Positions 16,151 to 23,915 of a stretch of DNA of 64,000 nt are shown one piece after another. Source of the stretch: Kribbella qitaiheensis (lineage in GTDB: Bacteria; Actinomycetota; Actinomycetes; Propionibacteriales; Kribbellaceae). Every line of letters starts with the position of its first letter. The first letter of the stretch is position 1. The stretch spans positions 6,200,001-6,264,000 of the forward strand of contig NZ_CP043661.1 of the NCBI RefSeq assembly GCF_014217565.1, read 5' to 3'. A program made the translations under genes and the position numbers. The notes under the pieces were generated by a model that saw only the letters and a list, made by a program, of their open reading frames with translations, had not been told where the DNA came from and did not search any database.

Positions 16151-16262
16151 CACACCATCGCCGTCCCGCCGCCACCGCACCATCGCCGTCCCGCCGTCCC
16201 GCCGTCACCGCACCATCGCCGTCCCGCCGTCCCGCCGTCACCGCACCATCGCCGTCCCGCCA
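16151..16262. repeat. 33-bp tandem repeat
   Basis: A unit beginning CACCGCACCATCGCCGTC and ending CCGCCGT (33 bp) is repeated at 16173-16205 and 16206-16238, with partial copies on both sides. There are no spacers, so it is not a CRISPR array. It lies in the 665-bp gene-free region 15780-16444, which otherwise holds only the operators and hairpins listed separately. Confidence 0.85.
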
Positions 16263-16444
16263 CCGGTCGGCCCGGCAATCACCGTCCCGCTACCACCGCA
16301 CCGGCGATCGGCGCGATCGGGCGCGATCGCTGAGACGTGAGCAGAACCGGGTGCGGCACTTACCACCCCAACGTTGCTTGACGAGGCAGTGGACCCCCCG
16401 GCGGGCGGCTTCAGGACGACGCTTGTCCGGCGTACGCCAGGTCT

Positions 16445-17020
16445 CTACTCGACGGCGTAGGTGAGGAGCAGGAGGCTGTCGCCGACAGGGCGACTGCTGG
16501 CCAGGCGGAGGGGTTTCGACTTGCTGGTTCCGGCGAACGGGTGTTCGCCGGCGCCGAGGATGATCGGGTAGACCATCAGGCGCAGTTCGTCGACGAGGTC
16601 GTGCTCGATCAGGGTGGGCACGAGGCCGCCGCTGGCGTAGACGACGATGTCCCCGGCGACCTCCTCCTTCAGCTTCGAGACCGCGGCCACCACGTCGCCC
16701 CGGAGTACGGACGTGTTGGTCCATTCAGGGTCTTCGAAGGTCGAAGAGGACACCACGTACTTCGGCAGGCTGCGCAACCGGTCCGCCCAGTCGCCACTGC
16801 GCGACGTCCAGCCCCGCGCGACGAAGTACTCGTAGCTGCCTCGACCCATCAGCAGCGCCTCGGCGCCGAGAGCCTCGTCGAGCTCGACCTTGGCCCAGGC
16901 CGTGCGGTCGGAGTCGGTGATCCGGCCGAACCAGCCGCCGCGCTCGAAGCCGTCCTCGCCGGTCGGGTCCTGGATGACTCCGTCGAGTGTGATGTTCTCG
17001 CTGATGACGAGCTTTCCCAT
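16445..17020 (-). CDS. RibD/dihydrofolate-reductase-like protein
   Basis: 191-residue NADPH-binding protein of the RibD C-terminal/DHFR-like fold. It starts MGKLVISENITLDGVIQDP and contains EALLMGRGSYEYF, LPKYVVSSS, GDIVVYASGGLVPTLIEHDLVDELRLMVYPIILGAG (here shortened by family pattern), all typical. Such YyaP/YwjB-like proteins are widespread and of unknown substrate. The start ATG 17020 has AAGGAG at good spacing. Divergent from an ECF sigma gene, with a large palindrome in between; pairing of these two families recurs in actinomycetes, suggesting that the sigma factor may control it. Confidence 0.88.
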   Translation of the reverse strand: MGKLVISENITLDGVIQDPTGEDGFERGGWFGRITDSDRTAWAKVELDEALGAEALLMGRGSYEYFVARGWTSRSGDWADRLRSLPKYVVSSSTFEDPEWTNTSVLRGDVVAAVSKLKEEVAGDIVVYASGGLVPTLIEHDLVDELRLMVYPIILGAGEHPFAGTSKSKPLRLASSRPVGDSLLLLTYAVE

Positions 17021-17058
17021 GATGGGTTCTCCTTGGTTGTCGGGGTACCACCGATACA

Positions 17059-17111
17059 GACACCGTGCCGCCGGGAAAGGGGCGCGCCCCCTTTGGCGCC
17101 CGGCCGGTGTC
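17059..17111. promoter_or_regulatory. Large palindrome in divergent promoter
   Basis: GACACCG (17059-17065) and CGGTGTC (17105-17111) enclose a near-perfect inner palindrome AAAGGGGCGCGCCCCCTTT (17076-17094). The whole 53-bp region could form a cruciform or serve a dimeric regulator acting on both the reductase gene and the sigma gene. Confidence 0.55.
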
Positions 17112-17140
17112 ACAACGGGTATCGACGAAAGGTGGGAGAG

Positions 17141-18121
17141 GTGCTGACCGATCTGATCTCGCGGGCACGGGCGGGCGACGGCGAGGCGTTCCGGGAGCTG
17201 ACCGAGCCGCACCGCCGGGAGCTGCAGGTGCATTGCTACCGGATGCTCGGCTCGCTGCAGGACGCCGAGGACACCCTGCAGGAGACGCTGCTCGCCGCGT
17301 GGCAGGGCTTCGGTGGATTCGAGGGGCGCGCCTCGCTGCGCACCTGGCTGTACCGGATCGCCACCAACCGCTGCCTCAATGCGCGTCGATCGGCCGCTCG
17401 CCGCCCGGCGAAGGCGTGGGACGTGCCAAACGTCCAACCGCCCGAGCCGACCGGGCTCGGTGAGGTCGTCTGGCTCGAGCCGTTCCCGGATGCCCTGCTC
17501 GAGGACGCTCCGCTCGGCCCGGAAGCGCGCTTCGAACAGACCGAATCGATCTCGCTGGCCTTCGTGACCGCGCTTCAGGCGTTGCCGCCGCGTCAGACCG
17601 CCGTACTGATCCTGCGCGATGTGCTCGGATTCCACGCGAACGAGGTGGCCGAGATGCTCGACACGACCGTCGAGTCGGTCAAGAGCGCACTTAAACGAGC
17701 GCGGGCCGGCCTGCACGGGCGCCGGCTCGGCGACTCACCGCCCGCAGCCGGCTCGGTTGCGGAGGAGGCCGTGGTGGCGAAGTTCGTCCGCGCGTGGGAG
17801 TCCGCCGATCTCGACGCGCTGGTGGCCCTGCTGACCGACGACGTGTACCTGTCGATGCCGCCGATTCCGTTCGAGTACGTGGGCCGGGACGTGGCGCGCC
17901 GCTTCTGCGCCGGCATCTTCCAGGCCAGCCGCAGGTTCGAGCTCGTGCCGACGCGAGCCAACGGGCAGCCGGCGTTCGGTGCCTACCTCCGCGGCGCCGA
18001 CGGGGTCAGCCACGGAGTGGGCCTCTACGTCCTCACTCTGAGTGACGATCGGATCAGCGCCATGAGCCGCTTCGAGAACAGCATCCTCGGAGGGTTCGGG
18101 CTACCGAGATCTCTGCATTAG
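17141..18121 (+). CDS. ECF sigma factor with SnoaL-like C-terminus
   Basis: 326-residue sigma-70 factor of the TIGR02960 group, paralogous to the one at 1.7-2.7 kb. Region 2: FRELTEPHRRELQVHCYRML, DAEDTLQETLLAAWQGF, FEGRASLRTWLYRIATNRCLNAR. Region 4: LPPRQTAVLILRDVLGFHANEVAEML. The last 120 residues form a SnoaL-like domain (VVAKFVRAWESADLDALVALL). The start is ambiguous: GTG 17141 lies very close to GGGAGAG, while GTG 17132 is in frame with a poorer site. No anti-sigma gene follows; the fused domain may serve that role. Confidence 0.9.
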   Translation: MLTDLISRARAGDGEAFRELTEPHRRELQVHCYRMLGSLQDAEDTLQETLLAAWQGFGGFEGRASLRTWLYRIATNRCLNARRSAARRPAKAWDVPNVQPPEPTGLGEVVWLEPFPDALLEDAPLGPEARFEQTESISLAFVTALQALPPRQTAVLILRDVLGFHANEVAEMLDTTVESVKSALKRARAGLHGRRLGDSPPAAGSVAEEAVVAKFVRAWESADLDALVALLTDDVYLSMPPIPFEYVGRDVARRFCAGIFQASRRFELVPTRANGQPAFGAYLRGADGVSHGVGLYVLTLSDDRISAMSRFENSILGGFGLPRSLH

Positions 18122-18180
18122 TTCCGCACATACATCGCGCGGCCGGGGGCACTGGGGAGGCCTAGCGAAGGGAGTTCCCG

Positions 18181-18354
18181 ATGGGAGCCGACGACAAGAT
18201 CAAGAACGCTGCCGACAAGCTCAAGGGCTCGGCCAAGGAGAAGGTCGGCGACGCGACCGACAACGAGGACCTGCAGGCCGAGGGCCGGGTCGACGAGAGC
18301 AAGGCCGACCTCAAGCAGGCCACCGAGAAGGCGAAGGACGCCTTCAAGAACTGA
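18181..18354 (+). CDS. CsbD-family stress protein
   Basis: 57-residue hydrophilic protein, MGADDKIKNAADKLKGSAKE then KVGDATDNEDLQAEGRVDE, the hallmark of CsbD (sigma-B-controlled general stress protein in Bacillus; function unknown). Start ATG 18181 has GAAGGGAG upstream. It lies 59 bp after the sigma factor gene on the same strand and is followed by a hairpin that also covers the next ribosome site. Confidence 0.92.
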   Translation: MGADDKIKNAADKLKGSAKEKVGDATDNEDLQAEGRVDESKADLKQATEKAKDAFKN

Positions 18355-18369
18355 CACGCTTGTCGCGGA

Positions 18370-18421
18370 GGCTCCTTGGGTCCCCGGACCGCACGACTAT
18401 CGGACCGGACCCCAAGGAGCC
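18370..18421 (+). promoter_or_regulatory. Hairpin sequestering a ribosome binding site
   Basis: GGCTCCTTGGG (18370-18380) pairs perfectly with CCCAAGGAGCC (18411-18421), and further partial pairing (GTCC/GGAC, CCGG) closes the loop. The right arm contains the ribosome site AAGGAG (18414-18419) of the lipoprotein gene at 18427. The left arm carries the matching CTCCTT. It could be a CsbD-gene terminator, a translational switch, or both. Confidence 0.7.
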
Positions 18422-18426
18422 GCACG

Positions 18427-18858
18427 ATGAGAGGGATGATTGCGGTCGCCGCGATCGTGCTGGCCCTCGCGGCCGGTTGCGGCGATCCAGATCAGAAGAT
18501 GCTCGACGCCGGCGCGCGGGCCGCTCGTGACACCGCGTCCGAGGTCGGGACGGCACGGCTGGCGGCCCAGTCGGTGCTCGATCACAAACTGTGGAATGCC
18601 CCGGCGACCCAGGTCGTCGCCGATGCCGAGCAGGCCATCGGCAAGGTTGCGAGCACGTTCGACACCCAGCAGCCGCAGACTGGACGATCGCGGCAGACCT
18701 TTGACACCTTCTCCGCGGCGCTGTCGACCGCGCAGGACAATGTCACCGAGCTCCGGATCGCGCTGAAGAACGATGATCTCGGCACCGTCGCCGATCAGGT
18801 CAAGGCGTTGCAGACGATCGGGCAGCAACTCGGCAAGCTCGGGGAGCAGGCCAAGTGA
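18427..18858 (+). CDS. Small lipoprotein preceding NRAMP-like transporter
   Basis: 143-residue secreted lipoprotein. The N-terminus MRGMIAVAAIVLALAAGCGD has a clean lipobox (LAAGC). The mature part is helical and charged (DTASEVGTARLAAQSVLDHK, then KALQTIGQQLGKLGEQAK), possibly coiled coil. It matches no family I recognise. Its TGA overlaps the GTG start of the transporter gene (GTGA), so it is the first gene of a four-gene operon and may be an extracytoplasmic partner of the transporter. Its ribosome site is in a hairpin. Confidence 0.8.
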   Translation: MRGMIAVAAIVLALAAGCGDPDQKMLDAGARAARDTASEVGTARLAAQSVLDHKLWNAPATQVVADAEQAIGKVASTFDTQQPQTGRSRQTFDTFSAALSTAQDNVTELRIALKNDDLGTVADQVKALQTIGQQLGKLGEQAK

Positions 18859-20084
18859 AGCGGCTGCTGGCCGTCACACTCGGCATCCTGACCGCGATCG
18901 GCGGCTTCGTCGACATCGGCGACCTGGTCACCAACGCGCTCGTCGGCGCCCGCTTCGGGATGCGGCTGGCCTGGGTGGTGGTCGTCGGCGTGATCGGCAT
19001 CTGCCTGTACGCCGAGATGTCGGGCCGGGTCGTGGCGATGTCGGGACGGCCGGTGTTCGACCTGATCCGGGAGCGCCTCGGCCGGCGTACCGGGTTGTTC
19101 GCCTTGGTCGCCTCGTTCCTGGTCACGCTGCTGACCCTGATCGCCGAGATCGGCGGTGTCGCGCTCGCCTTCGAGCTGGCCAGTGGAGTGAACTACCTGC
19201 TCTGGATGCCATTGGCCGCGCTGGCTGTCTGGCTGGTGGTCTGGCGGGTGAAGTTCTCCCATCTGGAGACTGCCTTCGGCCTGGTCGGGTTGTTGCTGAT
19301 CATCTTCGCCGTCGCGCTGTGGAAGCTCGGCCCGGACTGGGGCGAGCTGATGCATCAGGCAACCAGCCCCGGCCCGATCGGTCATGAGTCGTGGATGACC
19401 TACGCGTACTACGCGATCGCGTTGTTCGGCGCCGCGATGACGCCGTACGAGGTGTTCTTCTTCTCCTCCGGTGGGGTCGAGGAGAAGTGGGGCCGCAAGG
19501 ATCTCGGCACCGAGCGGTCTAACGTCTTCATCGGCTTCCCGCTGGGCGGCCTGCTGTCGCTGGCGATCGCGGGTTGCGCGGCGGTGCTGTACCTGCCGGC
19601 CGGGATCAAGGTCGACACCCTCGGCCAGGTCGCCCTGCCGACAGCTGTTGCCTTCGGCAAGCTCGGGCTGGCGATCGTCTTACTGGGTGTTTTCGCGGCT
19701 ACCTTCGGGGCGGCGCTGGAGACGTCGTTGTCGTGCGGGTACACGATCGCGCAGTACTTCGGCTGGCAGTGGGGCAAGTTCGTCCGGCCGCGGCAGGCGT
19801 CGCGGTTCCACCTGGTCATCGTCATCTGCCTGGCGTTGTCGATCCTGGTGCTGCTGACCGCGGTGGATCCGGTGAAGGTGACGGAGTACTCCGTGGTGTT
19901 CGCGGCGATGGCGCTGCCGCTGACCTATCTGCCGATCCTGATCATCGCCAACGATCCCGACTACCTGGGCAAGGCGACCAACGGCCGGGTGCTCAACTTC
20001 TTCGCGCTGATCTACCTGGGCTTGTTGCTGTTGGCATCGATCGCGGCGATACCGCTGATGATCCTCACGAAAGCGGGGCAGTGA
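18855..20084 (+). CDS. NRAMP-like transporter with altered metal-site motifs
   Basis: 409-residue inner-membrane protein with about 11 hydrophobic segments and the NRAMP fold. In classical NRAMP manganese/iron transporters, helix 1 carries DPGN and helix 6 carries MPH. Here the corresponding stretches are VDIGDLVTN (Asp20, Asp23) and AAMTPYEVFFFSS (Thr196-Pro-Tyr-Glu199), so the metal-coordinating Asn, Met and His are not kept. NRAMP-related proteins with changes at these places include magnesium transporters, and a harder or different cation is likely here. It overlaps the lipoprotein gene and is followed at 1 bp by PRC-barrel genes. Confidence 0.85.
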   Translation: MKRLLAVTLGILTAIGGFVDIGDLVTNALVGARFGMRLAWVVVVGVIGICLYAEMSGRVVAMSGRPVFDLIRERLGRRTGLFALVASFLVTLLTLIAEIGGVALAFELASGVNYLLWMPLAALAVWLVVWRVKFSHLETAFGLVGLLLIIFAVALWKLGPDWGELMHQATSPGPIGHESWMTYAYYAIALFGAAMTPYEVFFFSSGGVEEKWGRKDLGTERSNVFIGFPLGGLLSLAIAGCAAVLYLPAGIKVDTLGQVALPTAVAFGKLGLAIVLLGVFAATFGAALETSLSCGYTIAQYFGWQWGKFVRPRQASRFHLVIVICLALSILVLLTAVDPVKVTEYSVVFAAMALPLTYLPILIIANDPDYLGKATNGRVLNFFALIYLGLLLLASIAAIPLMILTKAGQ

Positions 20085-20085
20085 G

Positions 20086-20379
20086 ATGGCCGGAAGAGTT
20101 CTCCATGCGCAGCTGCATCTGCTGGACCGTCAGCTGATCGACTACGGCAGTGGTGCGTTGCTCGGCAAGGTCGACGATGTGGAGCTGGACCTGACCTCCG
20201 AGATCCCGGTCGTCGCCGCACTGATTTCCGGGCATCAGCGGATCCCGGCGGCCGACATCGCCGAGATCGACACGGCGGTCAAGATCACGCCGTACGACCT
20301 GAATCTGACCAAGGGCGACGACTGGGTCGAGGAACACATCATCGGCAAGATCCCAGGAGCCGGCCATGAGACTGACTGA
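20086..20379 (+). CDS. PRC-barrel-like protein 1
   Basis: 97-residue soluble protein: VLHAQLHLLDRQLIDYGSGA, then LLGKVDDVELDL and KITPYDLNLTKGDDWVEEHI. The short beta-rich pattern with LLGKVDDVEL resembles a PRC-barrel (the fold of the photosynthetic H subunit and RimM C-domain). It starts one base after the transporter stop and overlaps the next gene by 14 bp. A role as a cytoplasmic accessory to the transporter is inferred from the tight operon. Confidence 0.78.
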   Translation: MAGRVLHAQLHLLDRQLIDYGSGALLGKVDDVELDLTSEIPVVAALISGHQRIPAADIAEIDTAVKITPYDLNLTKGDDWVEEHIIGKIPGAGHETD

Positions 20380-20707
20380 GCTCCTCGGAGTACGGGTTCT
20401 CGATGCGCATGGCAACGACATCGGCGGAGTGGCCGACGTCCGGCTGGTCCAGGACGGACCGCTGCAACCGTCGATGCAGGCGGCGCTCCGGGTCGACGGC
20501 CTGATCGTGGTCGAACGCAGGGCCTCGCAGCTCTTCGGCTACGAACGCCACGTCGGCCCCGCCCTGCTGCGCCGAATCGTCCACAGCCGCCTCGGCGCGG
20601 TCTGGTACCTGCCCTGGCAGGACATCGACCAGATCTCACCCGACATCGTCCGTGCCCGGGCCGACCAGTTGACGCCTCTCGAAGAGCTACCCAGCCGCCA
20701 CGACTGA
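20366..20707 (+). CDS. PRC-barrel-like protein 2
   Basis: 113-residue soluble protein beginning MRLTELLGVRVLDAHGNDIG followed by GVADVRLVQDG, a standard PRC-barrel opening, and ending with a WYLPWQDIDQISPD element. Fourth and last gene of the lipoprotein/transporter/PRC operon, starting inside the 3' end of the preceding PRC gene in another frame. Two different PRC proteins in one operon suggests a heteromer. Confidence 0.82.
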   Translation: MRLTELLGVRVLDAHGNDIGGVADVRLVQDGPLQPSMQAALRVDGLIVVERRASQLFGYERHVGPALLRRIVHSRLGAVWYLPWQDIDQISPDIVRARADQLTPLEELPSRHD

Positions 20708-20710
20708 TCG

Positions 20711-21325
20711 TCAGCCGGTGATCTCGGCGGCCAGTTTCTCCGCGGCCGACTTGTCGAAGGAGCCGGTGATCTGCACCTGACCGCCGCGGATCGCCGACAT
20801 GACGGCGGGCGCGCTTACCACCCGGCCACGGATCACGATCGCGATCTGGTTCTGCGGCGTCGTCTTCGTCGCCAGGTCGGCGGTGAGGTCGCCGAACAAC
20901 TTGGCGCCCTCCGGATCCAGTTTGAGGCCGACGTACCAGCCACTCTCCTGTCCGGAGCCGGGCTTCACCTCGGCCACGTGGCTGCCATCCAACTCGACCT
21001 TGCCAAGGGTGTAGCGATTGCCCAGCGAATCGCAGGCAACCCCATCCGGTGCAGGGGTGTCGGCATCGCAGGTCCCAGGCGCGGCCGTGACCACCCGGCG
21101 GAACTGCACCGACTCCGGAGCCGCCGGCTTCGTCCTCGTCGAACTGTCGGCCGACTTCGAGTCGTCGTCGCGCAGCAGCACAAAGGCGCCCACTGCCAGT
21201 ACGGCGACCAGCAGCACCACGAGCGCGCCGATCAGGATCAGCGGGCCCCGACTCTTCTTCGGCGGCCGCCCGTACTCCGGCGGCCCGTACTGCGGAGGCG
21301 GCGGAAACCCACTGTCGTGCACCAT
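20711..21325 (-). CDS. Membrane-anchored protein with SecD P1-head-like domain
   Basis: 204 residues: a Pro/Tyr-rich cytoplasmic start (PPPPQYGPPEYGRPP), one membrane helix (GPLILIGALVVLLVAVLAVG) and an outside domain containing SGWYVGLKLDPEGAKLFGDL and IVIRGRVVSAPAVMSAI, GGQVQITGSF. The latter is the P1-head pattern of SecD, found alone in many actinomycete proteins of unknown role. Start ATG 21325 is chosen; an in-frame GTG at 21346 is possible. Convergent with the PRC genes. Confidence 0.82.
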   Translation of the reverse strand: MVHDSGFPPPPQYGPPEYGRPPKKSRGPLILIGALVVLLVAVLAVGAFVLLRDDDSKSADSSTRTKPAAPESVQFRRVVTAAPGTCDADTPAPDGVACDSLGNRYTLGKVELDGSHVAEVKPGSGQESGWYVGLKLDPEGAKLFGDLTADLATKTTPQNQIAIVIRGRVVSAPAVMSAIRGGQVQITGSFDKSAAEKLAAEITG

Positions 21326-21379
21326 GACATCGGATGCTATCCGCACGGCGAGTCACCAGCGTCGGCCTAGGCTCTCGGC

Positions 21380-21895
21380 ATGAACTCCCTGTCGGAGCAG
21401 CCGTTCCTGCGTCCCCTGGCCGCGGCCGACGTGCCGATCTATGCGGCTTGGGGCCTGGACCGCCACTTCTGCGAACACTCCGGCTGGACCGTCGATCTGC
21501 CGCTCGCCGAGCACGTGGCGCACTGGCAGAAGCTGACCGCGCAGCCGAAGCCTGACCACCTACGCCTGGCAGCAGTCGTGGGGGACCAGTTGGTGGGTTA
21601 CGTCGACTTCGCCGGCGACGAACCGGAGCGACGCGAGTTGGGCTACATCGTCGGCCCGTCCGACCGCTGGGGACAGGGCCTCGGCGGCGCCATCGCACGA
21701 CTCGGCCTCGAGTACGGCTTCCGCCACCTCGGCCTGAAGGAGATCTGGGCCGAAGCAGTAGACGCGAACCATGCCTCGATCCGCATCCTTACCTCTATCG
21801 GAATGACCGAGACAGGCAGAGGCGACGACGAGCCGTTCCTGGGCGACCCCAGCTTCTACCGCCGTTTCACCATCACCGTGACCGATTGGGAATAG
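21380..21895 (+). CDS. GNAT acetyltransferase
   Basis: 171-residue N-acetyltransferase of the RimJ/RimL type: FLRPLAAADVPIYAAW at the start, the CoA loop in VGPSDRWGQGLGGAIARLGLEYGF, and WAEAVDANHASIRILTSIGM. The acceptor is unknown. It is divergent from the SecD-head gene (54-bp gap). Confidence 0.88.
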   Translation: MNSLSEQPFLRPLAAADVPIYAAWGLDRHFCEHSGWTVDLPLAEHVAHWQKLTAQPKPDHLRLAAVVGDQLVGYVDFAGDEPERRELGYIVGPSDRWGQGLGGAIARLGLEYGFRHLGLKEIWAEAVDANHASIRILTSIGMTETGRGDDEPFLGDPSFYRRFTITVTDWE

Positions 21896-21959
21896 CCGCG
21901 CTGGTGGTTCACACAAACTCGGATGCGCTTGTCGGTGGGGCCCGACGAGGTCGGCCGCA

Positions 21960-22460
21960 CCACCAAGCGAGCAGACCCTCAAGTTCCGGGTCACCGACGG
22001 CGCGGCGAACGACGAGGTGTCCGTCCACGTCACGGTCCGGCCGCACGGCACGCCGGTCGGCGAGAAGGTCGAGGCCGAGGCGTACGTCGCTCAGCACGGC
22101 TGGATCGATGGTGGCGCGAACTTCATCGAGAGCAACGCGTCGGCGAGCGGCGGCAAGAACGTCGGCTGGACGGCGGCCGGCAACTGGCTGCAGTACCGCG
22201 TGGACGTCGCCGAGGCCGGCACGGACGACGTGGAACTGAGGGCCGCGAACGGCACCGGCGCCGTTGCTACGGACGCGGTGTCGTTGCGCGACGCCTCAGG
22301 CGCGGTACTGGCCAAGGTCTCCGTGCCGGACACGGGTGGCTGGGCGACGTACCAGTCGATCCATGCCCAGGTAACCGTGCCGGCCGGAGATCAGGTCATC
22401 ACGTTGTTCTGTGAGACCGGCGGATTCAACCTCGACTACCTCCGCCTCACGACACCGTGA
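21960..22460 (+). pseudogene. CBM6-type C-terminal remnant of a glycoside hydrolase
   Basis: The frame reads SEQTLKFRVTDGAANDEVSV followed by a carbohydrate-binding module of family 6 type (VEAEAYVAQHGW, GWTAAGNWLQYRVDV, DTGGWATYQSIHAQVTVPAG and the end FNLDYLRLTTP). It has no start, signal peptide or catalytic domain: the upstream DNA does not continue the protein. It is the 3' end of a lost extracellular glycan hydrolase, left next to the sugar locus that follows. A GTG at 22017 could allow a 147-residue fragment, but without a signal it is unlikely to work. Confidence 0.75.
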
Positions 22461-23901
22461 CGGTTTGGCCGAGGTCGTTGTAGCCGGTCTTCGGCTGCCA
22501 GGTGCCGGTGTTTGCGAGACGGACGGCGTACGCCGAGTTGTAGGTCTCCGTCGACCCCGGCATCAGCCTGGTCGACCGCAGCCGTGGTGATGCGTCGGCG
22601 ACATTGAGCAGCAGGCGGTATCGACCCGGTACGGCGGGTGCGCGCACCTGGAGTGCGAGCGTGGTCGTCGTACCGGGAGCCCAGCGGCGGGGATCGGCGG
22701 GCACCTTGACGCTGTAGCTGTGCTTGGCGCCTTGGAAGATCAGCTCGACCTCGCGCGGGTTGTACGGCGCGGCCCAACCGCTGTTGCGGATGTCGAGGTT
22801 GACCGACACCGTGCCGCGCGGCCGGGCCTTGTCGGAGAACGTCCCCTTCACCAGCGAGAAGCGGTAGCCGAGCTCCTTCTTGACGGTGTTGATCTCGTCG
22901 CCCCAGGTGTCCAGCACATCGTGGTTGTAGTCGGTGTTCAGGAAGGAGAAGTGCATCCTGGCCATCTCCTCGGACGCCGACGGCCAGTCCGAGCGGGGTG
23001 AGTTCACGGCGCAGGTCTCGCCACCTTGCGGCAGATAGTTGCTGTCCTGCGCGACGAAGTCCTTGTCGAGCTCGATCGGATCGCTGAGATAGGTGCCGAA
23101 GTCGTCCGGGCTGGCCAGGAAGCAGTCGTTGTGATGCCCGATCCGCGCCACCGGCGACCCGTCGTACGCATGCGCGGCGTCGAGTCCGCCCGCGGCACCG
23201 GTCGGTACGCCGTACGTGCGTTGCTTCATGTACGGCGTGCGCACCTGGATCATCCGGTCCCGGGGAAGGGCGCGGAGCAGCGCATCGGTGACGGCCTTGC
23301 GGTCCGCCCAGTTCTGGTCGGTGACGATGCTCGGGTCGGCCGGGTCGGAGAAGTAATCGGTGTAGTAGCCCTCACCCCACAACCCGATGAAGCCTTCCTG
23401 GACCACCGCGATGACGTCGGAGTTCTCGCGCAGGATCGGCTTCAGCTGGTCGATGTGCTTGAGCACCCGGCTCAGTGGCGCATCGCCGTACGGCGTGGGC
23501 GGCGGCCACCCGTCCCCGGGCAGTGCGTAGGCGAACCTGACGATCGCCTTGACCCCGGCGGCGCGGATGGTCCTGAAGTCGGCGCGAACCTTGTCCAGGT
23601 AGGCATTGTCGATCATGTCCTGGCCGGCGAACTTCTCCAGGTAGAAGACCCGGAGGATCTGGGTGATGTCCTCCTGGGTCCGGAAGTTGCGCAGCGTTGT
23701 CGCGTCGAGCGGCGTGTAGCCGGAGCCGTCCGCGAAGTAGTGCGTTTCGGTGTGGTGGTAGAAACCGCGCTCCTGGTTGGCGATCACGTCGGTGGACGCG
23801 GTGTAGGTTCTGGTGGTCCTCAACCCGTTGCCGTTGGCAACGGCAGCCTGGGTCGGCAGTGCCAGGCCGAGGACGGCGATGGCAGCGAAAAGCCTCTTCA
23901 C
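22447..23901 (-). CDS. Secreted DUF4874/DUF4832 protein B
   Basis: 484 residues with a signal peptide (KRLFAAIAVLGLALPTQAAVA). The N-terminal DUF4874 half has NQERGFYHHTETHY, a barrel-like VKAIVRFAYALPGDG, VQEGFIGLWGEGYYTDYF and RMIQVRTPYMKQ. The C-terminal DUF4832 half has HHNDCFLASPDDFGTY, LPQGGETC and a beta-sandwich end. These domains resemble TIM-barrel glycoside hydrolases and occur in polysaccharide loci, but no activity is established to my knowledge. Start GTG 23901 has AAGGAG upstream and lies 14 bp after its paralogue, so both are cotranscribed with importer 2. Confidence 0.87.
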   Translation of the reverse strand: MKRLFAAIAVLGLALPTQAAVANGNGLRTTRTYTASTDVIANQERGFYHHTETHYFADGSGYTPLDATTLRNFRTQEDITQILRVFYLEKFAGQDMIDNAYLDKVRADFRTIRAAGVKAIVRFAYALPGDGWPPPTPYGDAPLSRVLKHIDQLKPILRENSDVIAVVQEGFIGLWGEGYYTDYFSDPADPSIVTDQNWADRKAVTDALLRALPRDRMIQVRTPYMKQRTYGVPTGAAGGLDAAHAYDGSPVARIGHHNDCFLASPDDFGTYLSDPIELDKDFVAQDSNYLPQGGETCAVNSPRSDWPSASEEMARMHFSFLNTDYNHDVLDTWGDEINTVKKELGYRFSLVKGTFSDKARPRGTVSVNLDIRNSGWAAPYNPREVELIFQGAKHSYSVKVPADPRRWAPGTTTTLALQVRAPAVPGRYRLLLNVADASPRLRSTRLMPGSTETYNSAYAVRLANTGTWQPKTGYNDLGQTVTVS

Positions 23902-23915
23902 AGTGGGCTCCTTGA

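Noticed and set aside
16151..16262. CRISPR-like repetition
   Set aside because: Units are tandem with no spacers and there are no cas genes.
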